Under the pieces are notes generated by a model that ran no database searches, was not told the origin of the DNA, and saw only the letters and a list, made by a program, of their open reading frames with translations. A program made the translations under genes and the position numbers. Positions 25,754-34,710 of a stretch of DNA of 60,711 nt are shown here, one piece after another. The stretch comes from an uncultured Lachnospiraceae bacterium. GTDB taxonomy: Bacteria; Bacillota; Clostridia; Lachnospirales; Lachnospiraceae. Positions within the stretch are counted from its first letter, which is position 1. Every line of letters begins with the position of its first letter. The DNA is taken from NCBI GenBank assembly GCA_934438085.1, contig CAKSBC010000014.1, positions 1-60,711 of the forward strand. Reading direction: 5' to 3'.

Positions 25754-27525
25754 CAGAAGTCCTCCTTTCTGGCTACTGCGTCAGCACACTGTGTCTTTAA
25801 TGTCTTAACGATCTCCTCGTATTTAGCATCGATCTGATCCTCAGGCACATACTTGAAACGTCCGATAGCTTCTCTTATTGGGAGTGCTACAAGGTCGTTG
25901 ACCTTTGCACCTTCCTTAAGAGCTGCTGTTGCATCATCAAAGTAATCCAGTACGAGCTGCATCATTGTATGCTGCTTCTTAGGAGATGTATATGTATCGA
26001 TTCCGTCGAAAGCGTTCTGCTGCAGGTAGTCCTCTCGTACTGAACGAGCTGCCTCAAGCTTGATACGGTCAGGTGCTGAAAGTGCATCCATACCTACAAG
26101 CTTAACGATTTCATCAAGCTCTGCCTCATCCTGAAGGAGTGCCATGAGTCTTGATCTGAGCTCTGTCCAGTCGCCTGCAACATTCTTATTGAAGTAAGGC
26201 TCTACATTATCCATGTAAAGTGAATATGATGACAGCCAATCGATCGCAGGGAAGTGTCTCTGGTAAGCAAGTGATGCTGAAAGTGACCAGAATACCTTTA
26301 CGATACGAAGTGTAGCCTGTGTTACAGGCTCTGAAATATCACCGCCGGCAGGTGAAACGGCACCGATAACTGAAAGAGCGCCCTCTCTGCCTTCTTTTCC
26401 GAGTGATACAACACGGCCTGCTCTCTCGTAGAACTCTGCAAGACGTGAGCCTAAGTATGCAGGGTAACCTTCCTCACCCGGCATTTCCTCAAGACGTCCT
26501 GACATCTCTCGAAGAGCCTCTGCCCAACGTGATGTTGAGTCAGCCATAAGTGCTACTGAATATCCCATATCACGGAAGTACTCAGCGATAGTGATACCTG
26601 TATAAATAGATGCCTCACGGGCTGCAACAGGCATATCGGATGTATTTGCGATAAGCACTGTTCTTTCCATAAGTGACTTTCCTGTACGAGGATCCTTAAG
26701 CTCAGGGAACTCGTTAAGAACGTCTGTCATCTCGTTTCCACGCTCGCCGCATCCGATGTATACAACGATCTGTGCGTCAGCCCACTTTGCAAGCTGATGC
26801 TGTACGACTGTCTTACCTGAACCGAAAGGTCCCGGAACAGCTGCAACACCACCCTTTGCGATAGGGAAGAGTGTATCGATAACTCTCTGACCTGTTACGA
26901 GAGGCATATCAGGGCTTAACTTCTGCTTATACGGTCTACCTGTACGAACAGGCCACTTCTGCATAAGCTGAACCTTAACATCTCCATGCTCTGTCTCAAT
27001 AACAGCGATATCCTCGGTAACGGTATAATCACCCTCTGTGATAGATTTGATCTTACCGTTAGCTCCCTTAGGAACCATGATCTTATGAAGTACTACCTCA
27101 GTCTCCTGAACTGTACCGATAATATCACCGAATTCAACCTCATCGCCAACCTTAGCTGTCGGATTGAAATGCCACTTCTTGTCTCTGTCAAGTGAAGGAA
27201 CACTAACACCTCTCTGAAGAAGGTTAGAACCGGTTGCTTCCTTGATCTTCTCAAGCGGTCTCTGAATTCCGTCGTAAATACTGCTTATGATACCAGGTCC
27301 GAGCTCAACAGACATTGGTACGCCTGTTGATTCAACAGGCTCTCCAGGTCCGAGTCCAGATGTTTCTTCATAAACCTGTATAGATGCCTCATCACCGTGA
27401 ATCTCGATGATCTCGCCCATAAGCTCCTTATTGGAAACACGGCAAACGTCTCGCATGTTTGCATCGCGCATGCCCTTAGCGACAACCAGAGGTCCGGCTA
27501 CTTTTTTAATTACACCTTTGCTCAT
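25753..27525 (-). CDS. ntpA: V-type ATPase catalytic subunit A
   Basis: A 590-residue catalytic subunit. Walker A is GPFGSGKT, followed by VVQHQLAKW, and the catalytic Glu lies in GCGERGNEM. The V-type bulge domain is present (about 115-190). The frame extends 7 codons upstream to a GTG at 27546, but the ATG at 27525 (MSKGVIKKVAGPLVVAKG) matches the family start. The AAAGG before it is rather distant, so the start is not fully certain. Confidence 0.95.
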   Translation of the reverse strand: MSKGVIKKVAGPLVVAKGMRDANMRDVCRVSNKELMGEIIEIHGDEASIQVYEETSGLGPGEPVESTGVPMSVELGPGIISSIYDGIQRPLEKIKEATGSNLLQRGVSVPSLDRDKKWHFNPTAKVGDEVEFGDIIGTVQETEVVLHKIMVPKGANGKIKSITEGDYTVTEDIAVIETEHGDVKVQLMQKWPVRTGRPYKQKLSPDMPLVTGQRVIDTLFPIAKGGVAAVPGPFGSGKTVVQHQLAKWADAQIVVYIGCGERGNEMTDVLNEFPELKDPRTGKSLMERTVLIANTSDMPVAAREASIYTGITIAEYFRDMGYSVALMADSTSRWAEALREMSGRLEEMPGEEGYPAYLGSRLAEFYERAGRVVSLGKEGREGALSVIGAVSPAGGDISEPVTQATLRIVKVFWSLSASLAYQRHFPAIDWLSSYSLYMDNVEPYFNKNVAGDWTELRSRLMALLQDEAELDEIVKLVGMDALSAPDRIKLEAARSVREDYLQQNAFDGIDTYTSPKKQHTMMQLVLDYFDDATAALKEGAKVNDLVALPIREAIGRFKYVPEDQIDAKYEEIVKTLKTQCADAVARKEDF

Positions 27526-27549
27526 GTTTATATACTTACCTTTCACAAA

Positions 27550-27870
27550 TTAATCATCACCGAAAATGATATCTGAGCCTACGGCACGCTCTACAGAACG
27601 CTTAACTGCCTGTATGCCCTTTCCGGTATTGCCTGAAACGCCCGGAATCAGGATTATAGCAGGAAGCTCTCTTTCGGAAAAATATGCTATCTCCTTCTCA
27701 AGTCTTGATGCCAGTTCCTCGGTAATGTAGATTACCGCATAGTCTCCGTCCACAAGACTCTTAAGCTTTGCTGCAGCCTCCTCTGTATCGGTGATCGGGA
27801 AAGGCTGAAGTCCAACTGCCGCGAAGCCGTATATGCTGTCACGGTCTCCCATAACTGCTATCTTATACAT
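27550..27870 (-). CDS. ntpF: V-type ATPase subunit F
   Basis: A 106-residue central-stalk subunit. It has the Rossmann-like beginning MYKIAVMGDRDSIYGFAAVG and the later DYAVIYITEELA and PAIILIPGVSGNTG segments. The chosen ATG lies inside the end of subunit C (8-nt overlap); an ATG three codons earlier is possible. Confidence 0.92.
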   Translation of the reverse strand: MYKIAVMGDRDSIYGFAAVGLQPFPITDTEEAAAKLKSLVDGDYAVIYITEELASRLEKEIAYFSERELPAIILIPGVSGNTGKGIQAVKRSVERAVGSDIIFGDD

Positions 27871-28846
27871 AACAATCACGCACCCTTTCCGCGATCATCT
27901 CTTTTGAAAAGCCGTTCTGCTTTCCGCTGAGGATGATCCTGACTGATTTTATCTCATTTTCTCTTGCCAAAATATATGCTGCTATCGGACCCAGTCCGAA
28001 TGACTCATAAAGCTGAGGTTTCATTCTGGCTGTGATCAGATTGTCGCACCAGCGTTCAAACGCTGCAGGTGATTTCCTTAATTCAGATACAGCATCGGCA
28101 TAAGCCGTATTGCCGAGGTATGAAGCGATAGCATCCACCCCGTTGAGTGCTGCGTTAGCCAATCCGTTTTTATCGACTGTAGCACACTCTGCAAGTGCCA
28201 TATTGAGGAAGTCCTTATCCTTACCTGTGAGAGCTGCTCTTACTGCTGTCTTGATATCTGTTGATGCAACCTTTATCTCTGCATACATTTCAAGAAAGTC
28301 GTTTTCTGTCGCCTTTCCTGCCTTTAATATTGCATCAAGGCATGCTTTATCAACAATGATATCGCAAAGCTGTCCGTCTGCCGTCTTAAGGAAGGTCGAA
28401 TGAGCATACTCAGCTGCTTCGATCATATCGTCAGGCAGTGCCTGATAATTTCTCTCCTTAATGGCATTTCTTATGAGCTCCGGGTCAACAGTACTTTCGC
28501 TGATGTAAATGCCCGGATAATCATACTCCATGACCGATTCCTTAAGTGCTGCCTTCAGGTTGTTGTAATCGTTCGGAAGCTTAAATACATCGAATATCGA
28601 TCTGTCAGGAACTATTTCATCCACAAAGCTCCAGAGCTTTTCACGTTCCTCCTGAAGAAGCGCCTCGGCATCCTCGGTGTTATTGTCACCGCCCCAGCCC
28701 TTTTCTTTAAGTATCTTTACTGCATCTTCATAATCCGATGCTGATACAAGCTGGTCCATGGCCTGATTATTAAGCAGTTTAAGTTCGGCATATCTCAATC
28801 GCGCAACAGCAAATACATAGCCTTTATCTACATATGCACCTGTCAT
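27863..28846 (-). CDS. ntpC: V-type ATPase subunit C
   Basis: A 327-residue subunit of the AtpC/NtpC (V-ATPase d) family, which links the central stalk to the membrane ring. It is all-helical with YVFAVARLRYAE near the start and the repeated three-helix pattern of the family. It follows subunit E after 12 bp. Confidence 0.9.
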   Translation of the reverse strand: MTGAYVDKGYVFAVARLRYAELKLLNNQAMDQLVSASDYEDAVKILKEKGWGGDNNTEDAEALLQEEREKLWSFVDEIVPDRSIFDVFKLPNDYNNLKAALKESVMEYDYPGIYISESTVDPELIRNAIKERNYQALPDDMIEAAEYAHSTFLKTADGQLCDIIVDKACLDAILKAGKATENDFLEMYAEIKVASTDIKTAVRAALTGKDKDFLNMALAECATVDKNGLANAALNGVDAIASYLGNTAYADAVSELRKSPAAFERWCDNLITARMKPQLYESFGLGPIAAYILARENEIKSVRIILSGKQNGFSKEMIAERVRDCYV

Positions 28847-28858
28847 AATGCCCTCCTG

Positions 28859-29452
28859 TTACGCAAAAAGTAAAGATTTTACCTTATCCTGTAATTCTTC
28901 TATGTTCTGATCAATAAGTGCGTCAAATGTGCAGTTCTCCTCAATGCCTCCGAAATCAAGAACGAATCCGTTTTTGATTTCTGCTGCCTCTGAAGAAACA
29001 GTAAGCTTTGCGCCTTTATCCTCTGCGCTCTTTACAAATCCGTCGATTACATCCTGAGGGATCCTCTTGAGATCTGCTGCATTAAGCTTGAGCACAGCAT
29101 CCTCCGAAGGAACATGCTTTGAAAAAAGCTTTTTGATAAAATCAACATATTCCTGGTCGGAAAGACTGCTGAGCTTCTCCTTTGCCATACCGATGGTATC
29201 ATTCAGAAGCTCCTGCTTACCTGTGAGAAGGATCTGCTTTGTCTTAAGCTCAGCTGAGGCCTTGCTTCTCATTTCGATAGTCTCAACCTCTGTCTGGGCT
29301 TTCTTTTCTATTCTCTCGCATTCAGCCTTCATCTTCTTGTCAGAATCTGCCTTTATCTCTGCTGCCTTTGCATTGGCCTCATCAATAATAGCCTTTATCT
29401 GAGCATCTGATTCTCCGGATATGCGAGCGACTAATTTATCAAGTCCGTTCAT
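28859..29452 (-). CDS. ntpE: V-type ATPase subunit E
   Basis: A 197-residue peripheral-stalk subunit. The first 100 residues form a long charged helix (DAQIKAIIDEANAKAAEIKA and so on) that pairs with the H/G subunit, and the C-terminal globular part contains GFVLDFGGIEENCTFDALI, typical of subunit E. Confidence 0.9.
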   Translation of the reverse strand: MNGLDKLVARISGESDAQIKAIIDEANAKAAEIKADSDKKMKAECERIEKKAQTEVETIEMRSKASAELKTKQILLTGKQELLNDTIGMAKEKLSSLSDQEYVDFIKKLFSKHVPSEDAVLKLNAADLKRIPQDVIDGFVKSAEDKGAKLTVSSEAAEIKNGFVLDFGGIEENCTFDALIDQNIEELQDKVKSLLFA

Positions 29453-29494
29453 CTCAAATATCCTTCCTTTATCAATACTGTAATATCCGTTTTA

Positions 29495-29977
29495 TCAGAT
29501 TCCTGCAGGGATACCAAAGATTGAAAGGATAGATATAAGGAGTGCAAGAATAGCATATGTCTCAACCATTGCAGGGAAGATCATAGCCTTACCGAACTGA
29601 TCAGGTCTCTTTGCAACAAGTCCGATAGCTGCAACTGAGCAGCGTCCCTGTGCGATACCTGAAATAAGTCCGCCGAGTGCCATTGGAAGGCATGCTGCAA
29701 AGTACATAAGACCTGAAAGAAGAGAGATCTGCTCTGCTCCGCCGCCAAGCATACCGATATTTGCAAGTGTGATGAAGGCGATAAGAAGTCCGTAGATACC
29801 CTGTGTACCAGGAAGAAGCTGAAGGATAAGAACCTTAGAGAACATTGAAGGCTCCTGTGTAACTACGCCTGATGCAGAACGACCTGCAACTCCAACTCCG
29901 ATAGCTGAACCGCAACCTGCAAGACCTGCTGAAAGTGCAGCGCCTAATACTGCGAAAAATAAACCTAAGTTTGCCAT
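29495..29977 (-). CDS. ntpK: V-type ATPase rotor-ring subunit K
   Basis: A 160-residue proteolipid with four TM helices made of two hairpins; the second has the ion carboxylate Glu139 (PAMVETYAI) and the first has none, as in NtpK. Residues matching the Enterococcus hirae NtpK Na+ site are present: Leu55, Thr58, Gln59 (LPGTQG), Gln110 (GIAQGR) and Glu139. Known structures of that family assign these residues to Na+ binding, so a Na+-translocating enzyme is likely. Confidence 0.93.
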   Translation of the reverse strand: MANLGLFFAVLGAALSAGLAGCGSAIGVGVAGRSASGVVTQEPSMFSKVLILQLLPGTQGIYGLLIAFITLANIGMLGGGAEQISLLSGLMYFAACLPMALGGLISGIAQGRCSVAAIGLVAKRPDQFGKAMIFPAMVETYAILALLISILSIFGIPAGI

Positions 29978-29979
29978 GA

Positions 29980-32010
29980 TTAAACATCCTCCTTGACAGA
30001 ATAGTATTTAGTATTTTCTGTGAACGGCTGGAATTTCTTTCCGCCGCCGTCGTAAAATTTACCGAAGAACTCAACGAACTGAAGTCTGTTCGTATGAACA
30101 TAAGCACCAAGTACGTTTATCGAAAGGTTGAGGATATGTCCGACAACGAAAATTGCGAGAAACAGTATGATGCCTATCGGAAGCGGTACAGCACCGCATA
30201 CCATTGAGCCCATCTTATTGAATACCTGAGCGATAACGCCGGTAGCAAGTCCGAGAGCAAGAAGTCTCGAATATGAAAGTATATCCGAAAGCCAGCTCGT
30301 ACAGCCGTATGCACTGTAGAGACCTGACGCAATACGTACTCCCCAATTCTTGTTCTCTCTGCCTCCTGTAAGCACTACTCCGAGTGCACCGAGTATCGTC
30401 ACCCACTTTGCCGCAGAAGCTACCGCAGCACTAAGATGTATATTGAGTGAGAGCATTCCTGTTATCATATCCATTGTGAGAAGATATACTATAGCTCCTC
30501 CGATGAACATGTACCAGAATACAACGTCACAGATTGCATCCTTGACCTGTCCGTTCTTGATAAGCTCATAGAGCTTGATCGTAAGACCTGTGAACAGATG
30601 CACTATACCGATCATGAATGCTACTACCAGAAGTCTCATAGGCTCCGCCTGCGGATTGAACCATATAGGATTCAGCGCTATGTCAGGCCTGTTAAAGAAG
30701 GTAGTTGCAATAACATTGACCGCATCTCCGAAAAAGCTTCCGAACATGAATCCCCAGAATGTTGTGGAGATTCCTGAGAAAAACATAAGTTTCATCATCT
30801 TCTTCATGCCCGGCTGAAGGTTTTTAACCTTCATAAGCACAAATCCGCAGCCAAGTACCAGCAAAAGTCCGTAGCCCGCATCAGAGAGCATCATACCGAA
30901 CATAATGTAGTAGAAGCATGCAATTATGCTTGACGGATCGATTTCTGAGATATTCGGATAGGAATATGCATCTACGACAGTTTCCATAGGATCTGCCAGG
31001 AAGCCGTTATGAAGTTCGCAAGGGATCTCATCATCCGGAAGAGGATCACTTATCTCAACGACGGCATCCAATGCCTCAAGCTTTTTAGTAAGTCCTTCAG
31101 CTGTCTTAGCCGGTGTGAAACCGCTTATGAAGAACGTGTTCACTGACTGAGGTATACTGCTGAGCACCTCATATTTGTCAGATCTCATGGTGTAATAATC
31201 AGCCGTAAACTTAAGATTATTTCTTTCTGAAGCATATACGGCGATCTCTTCCCCGCATTTTGTGATATCAGCCTGATAATCAGCTATTTTCTGCTTAATA
31301 GACTGTATCTCCTCCGTAGGAACCAATGTGCTTGAAGGAGCCTTCACAAAATCGATCTTTTTAAGCCCGGATTCGACTTTATCCGCATCGTCTCTATGAC
31401 ATACGACCATGAATGCCGTTATTGTCTTGGAGCCTGAGATAAATTCGATATCTATATCCGGAGTTTCCTCACCCTCAAACGCCTCATACAACTTGGTATA
31501 AAGCTGTTCAAGTGTGGCCTCTTCCCCTATAGATCCGATGAAGACTCTTGATTTGGCAGTACCGCTGTAGTTAAGCGGTATATCCAGATTTGTCCATGCA
31601 CTTAATGTTTCCAGATTTGTCTCGCATTTAGGAATAGCTGCCTTATCTTCAAGTATCTGCTTATTGATGCTGATGATCCTTGAAGCAGTTTCAAGATATT
31701 CCTTTGCATGACCGATCTGTTCATTATATGAAGCCATTCCCATGTCCGACGCGCCTTCAAAGGAACTTAAAAGTCCTTTGTCCTTGTCGGGAGCATATTC
31801 TTCCAGGATATTAATTGCCTGTTCAGCCTGCTTGGCTGCACGCATGAATCCTGAACGTTCAGCGTTTACGTCCATGGTCTTGAGTTCTTCATCCTGAATA
31901 TCTCCGGAATTGATCTCCACCATGCCGGTACGCTGAAGAAGCTCTAATATGCTCTTTCTCTGTGCTTTTGGACCACAGATGAAAATACGCTTCATTCGTA
32001 CTTTAGACAT
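29980..32010 (-). CDS. ntpI: V-type ATPase subunit I (a subunit)
   Basis: A 676-residue subunit. The N-terminal half is soluble with coiled coils that hold the peripheral stalk; the C-terminal half (from about residue 345) has seven or eight TM helices that form the ion path beside the K ring, including the conserved FGMMLSDAGYGLLL and YSRLLALGLATGVIA segments. The latter holds the essential Arg of the family. It starts the core ATPase block and is 2 bp from subunit K. Confidence 0.93.
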   Translation of the reverse strand: MSKVRMKRIFICGPKAQRKSILELLQRTGMVEINSGDIQDEELKTMDVNAERSGFMRAAKQAEQAINILEEYAPDKDKGLLSSFEGASDMGMASYNEQIGHAKEYLETASRIISINKQILEDKAAIPKCETNLETLSAWTNLDIPLNYSGTAKSRVFIGSIGEEATLEQLYTKLYEAFEGEETPDIDIEFISGSKTITAFMVVCHRDDADKVESGLKKIDFVKAPSSTLVPTEEIQSIKQKIADYQADITKCGEEIAVYASERNNLKFTADYYTMRSDKYEVLSSIPQSVNTFFISGFTPAKTAEGLTKKLEALDAVVEISDPLPDDEIPCELHNGFLADPMETVVDAYSYPNISEIDPSSIIACFYYIMFGMMLSDAGYGLLLVLGCGFVLMKVKNLQPGMKKMMKLMFFSGISTTFWGFMFGSFFGDAVNVIATTFFNRPDIALNPIWFNPQAEPMRLLVVAFMIGIVHLFTGLTIKLYELIKNGQVKDAICDVVFWYMFIGGAIVYLLTMDMITGMLSLNIHLSAAVASAAKWVTILGALGVVLTGGRENKNWGVRIASGLYSAYGCTSWLSDILSYSRLLALGLATGVIAQVFNKMGSMVCGAVPLPIGIILFLAIFVVGHILNLSINVLGAYVHTNRLQFVEFFGKFYDGGGKKFQPFTENTKYYSVKEDV

Positions 32011-32065
32011 GTCTTTTGCCCTCCTCTCTTAATTTTTCTTCAACATAAAACAATGCGGTCATTTA

Positions 32066-32374
32066 TCACAGAAGTGAATTTATGACCTCGTTTACCGCTT
32101 CAGCCTGCTTACCCGATGCCTGGGCTTTAAGTGCCTCTTTAGCCTCGAGCGCTTTGGCTTCCGCAGCCTTTACCTCGGAAGCAGATGCTTTCTCGGCTTC
32201 GGAAACCTTGGCAGCTGCCGCATCTGAAGCTTTTTTAACCTCAGCTGCGTAAAGCTTTGACGCCTCATCCTTTGCCTCTTTGACAAGCTTTTCTGCGTTT
32301 GCTCTTGCTTCGGTAAGACCGGCAGATGCTGACGCTTCAGCCTGCTTTATCCTATCAATAATTTCCTTAGACAA
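32066..32374 (-). CDS. V/A-type ATPase stalk subunit H/G-like
   Basis: A 102-residue almost pure coiled coil rich in Ala, Lys and Glu (EARANAEKLVKEAKDEASKL, then repeats of KAS/AEA). Position just before subunit I and the composition match the AhaH/NtpG-type peripheral stalk partner of subunit E. Low complexity prevents a firmer identification. Confidence 0.75.
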   Translation of the reverse strand: MSKEIIDRIKQAEASASAGLTEARANAEKLVKEAKDEASKLYAAEVKKASDAAAAKVSEAEKASASEVKAAEAKALEAKEALKAQASGKQAEAVNEVINSLL

Positions 32375-32456
32375 GTTGCAACCTCCTGACTTTTTTTATA
32401 TATAAACGATATTAAAGCCGCCTGCCCGGGCCATCGAGCCGAAAGCCTTACATCGC

Positions 32457-33068
32457 TTACATCCATATTCTTGTGCCCTGCTCATCCTTAGATGCCATGA
32501 AGACCTCCTGATCTTCTCCGGTGCCGTCAAAAACAAGCAGTGCCGTATGTATGCCGAAGCTTTCGAACAATTCATCAAGCAATGCTTCATCCTTGATCCT
32601 TCCCTGTTCCTTAAGCTTCTTTACAAGATATAAAACTGTATTTATGCTTCCTCTGTCGCAGTCAGCCGCTATACCCGGACTTCCTGAAAGTGTCATGAGA
32701 TTAAAGCCTGCTTTAAGCTCTTCGCTTTCGTCCTCGGATGACTCCGGCTCCTCATTCGGATCTCCCAATATGCCGCCTGTCGTGACTCCGTAAGGAAGCT
32801 CTGCGTCTATAATCCTCACAGATGCTCCTGCCGCAATGACCGGCGATCCGTCACTTCCGGTTTCACTGTAAAACAATGAACATACCGTGCCTGCCAACTC
32901 AAAATCAATTCCGACAAGATCCTTTGCTGAAGCTTTATAATCCTTCAGCATATTGAGCCTCTCCATGCATTCCTCATATGCATGTGCCTCACATATACAC
33001 CCTGCGGCAAGTCTTACCCCGTCTGCTGTTGTAAATGCTGCTGCTGCCGCTCTGTATTTCATCATCAC
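32457..33068 (-). CDS. Unknown protein in the V-ATPase operon, 203 aa
   Basis: I do not recognise this family. It is a soluble acidic protein starting YRAAAAAFTTADGVRLAAG, with a central low-complexity acidic stretch (EEPESSEDESEEL, about 105-120) followed by a helical C-terminus. It overlaps the upstream DUF3842 gene by 4 nt (32 in the same operon order), and the stalk gene follows after 83 bp, so it is co-expressed with the ATPase. Confidence 0.65.
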   Translation of the reverse strand: MMMKYRAAAAAFTTADGVRLAAGCICEAHAYEECMERLNMLKDYKASAKDLVGIDFELAGTVCSLFYSETGSDGSPVIAAGASVRIIDAELPYGVTTGGILGDPNEEPESSEDESEELKAGFNLMTLSGSPGIAADCDRGSINTVLYLVKKLKEQGRIKDEALLDELFESFGIHTALLVFDGTGEDQEVFMASKDEQGTRIWM

Positions 33069-33469
33069 ACCATCCTCTTCAGGACATCCATAGCATCTCC
33101 GATAAGCTCTGAAGGTGTTTTATTGTCCACTCCGACGATGACGCTTTCGCAATGATTGAACGGTATCAGTACAAGCTTTGCCCCGCTTGATCCAACCGCA
33201 GCTGCCATATTCTTAGTCACCTCTCCAAGCATGGAATCTGCTATTACTATTCCTACCGGTCCGACTATAATATCTGCCTTTTTGCTGGCTACGATGACTG
33301 AATTCTCTCCGGTTCCGGATATATCAGCTCCTGCCTTATTCATAGCAAGTGTTGCCGATGCATTGGTACCAACTGCCATAACGGTCGCATCAGGAAAGTT
33401 CTGTTTAATATTTGAAACAAGCTGTTTCCCCATACCGCCGCCCTTGGCATCTATAACCAAAATGTTCAT
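33065..33469 (-). CDS. DUF3842 family protein
   Basis: A 134-residue protein. The N-terminus MNILVIDAKGGGMGKQLV looks like a nucleotide-binding or Rossmann-type loop, followed by a VGTNASATLAMNKAGAD segment and conserved IVGPVGIVIADSM. This matches DUF3842, a clostridial family of unknown function often near stress or ATPase genes. It is the first gene of the V-ATPase operon, preceded by CGTGAGGAAAT as ribosome site. Confidence 0.7.
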   Translation of the reverse strand: MNILVIDAKGGGMGKQLVSNIKQNFPDATVMAVGTNASATLAMNKAGADISGTGENSVIVASKKADIIVGPVGIVIADSMLGEVTKNMAAAVGSSGAKLVLIPFNHCESVIVGVDNKTPSELIGDAMDVLKRMV

Positions 33470-33876
33470 ATTTCCTCACGTTTATATAAAAATACACAGC
33501 TATTTTACCAAAGAAAAAATGTTATTTCTACGATTGTTATTATAATAACCTCGGAATAGCGTGTTGTTTCAAACTATGTACAATCCTGTTTTATTTGCAT
33601 CCCGTTCTTAGTTTTTCTCATATCACGCAGTTTTTCTGATTAAAAAAAGGCGCATGTATAGCACATACGCCCCCTCTAAGATTCGTAGAAAAAACTACCG
33701 ATTTGTTAAAAATAAAACTATCTCACACAATGGATACTATACAATAATCACAGTCGAAATTCAACCGAATGTATCCGAAAATAATAATTATTTTTTCTTT
33801 TTACTTACAATAACTTTAAGCTACGCTTAAGCCTTGTTTTTTTTAATACACCTCCGGCTATTATGATGATTTAAGT
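33470..33876. other. 407-bp intergenic region upstream of the V-ATPase operon, with terminator
   Basis: It contains a minus-strand terminator for the 33877-34542 gene (stem bases 33649-33671, GGCG/CGCC and ATGT/ACAT around a mismatch, then seven T at 33642-33648). An extended -10-like TGGTAAAAT lies about 40 bp before the DUF3842 ATG on the minus strand, but I see no convincing -35. The rest is AT-rich and without a gene. Confidence 0.55.
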
Positions 33877-34542
33877 TTATTTTTCGGAAATCAGCTTATC
33901 CCTGTTTTCCATTCTTTCTTTGTCTCTTTCTGTCATCTCTATATCGATCTCGCTGAAGTTCTTCATTATATAATAATAAATCTGATCGATCTGCTTCATC
34001 GGGTTATATTCTTTTCCGTTATGTATCTCAAGCACATGTTTTTTACCTGAGCTTTCTATAAAGTTAAGGAAATATACACCCTTATACTTCTTTCTGAACG
34101 GATATTCTGTTTTTGTAACCTTTGTAATGCTGCTCCATTTTATGACGCGTACATTTCTTTTACCCTCTAAAAGCGCATATTCCTCACCCGAGGTCATATC
34201 CTTAAAGCAGCCGCTTTTTCCCTCAACGTGCGCTTTGCCTATATCTGCACATGCAGTCAGCTTTTCAGTATGTGTCATTTCTTTATCAAATGCTAAAGAG
34301 CTGTAAGGCGTCATATACATTATAATTGCAGGAATCGTCTCATAGAGGCCGAACAGAGCCAATACCACAAATATGGTCATAACAATGCATATATATACAT
34401 TTACGCCTCCGCGCTCAATTATCAGCACTGTCAAAAACAGGATCAGCGCAAGCATCGTAACTGTCTGCATGGTTTCCCATGAGCACAGCTGTTTTTTACC
34501 ATATTTTCTAATCTGATCCACTACGTAATTCTGATCCTGCAT
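33877..34542 (-). CDS. Membrane protein of unknown function, 221 aa
   Basis: Two TM helices (about 25-42 and 48-72) are followed by a 140-residue cytoplasmic domain. The start of the latter (SGCFKDMTSGEEYALLEGKR, VRVIKWSSITKVTKTEYPF) recalls a PH/YcxB-like beta-barrel, but this is only a resemblance. It ends with a charged helix. It is a single-gene unit between terminators. Confidence 0.6.
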   Translation of the reverse strand: MQDQNYVVDQIRKYGKKQLCSWETMQTVTMLALILFLTVLIIERGGVNVYICIVMTIFVVLALFGLYETIPAIIMYMTPYSSLAFDKEMTHTEKLTACADIGKAHVEGKSGCFKDMTSGEEYALLEGKRNVRVIKWSSITKVTKTEYPFRKKYKGVYFLNFIESSGKKHVLEIHNGKEYNPMKQIDQIYYYIMKNFSEIDIEMTERDKERMENRDKLISEK

Positions 34543-34602
34543 ATTTTTCTTTCCTTAATAATATTGTTGATTATAAGCCGCACTCTGATTATAGCGTAAA
34601 AA

Positions 34603-34667
34603 AGAGATACTGTGCAGTCTGTTTGCTGAATTAATACTTCAAACCGATGACTTAACACAGTACCTCT
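34603..34667 (-). terminator. Terminator of the opp operon
   Basis: On the minus strand AGAGGTACTGTG (from 34667) pairs with CACAGTATCTCT (ending 34603) with one G-T pair around a long loop, followed by TTTTTTACG. It lies 44 bp past the oppF stop. Confidence 0.75.
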
Positions 34668-34710
34668 TATCTTATTTTTGATCTGTGATCAACAACCGGA
34701 TCTTATTTGC

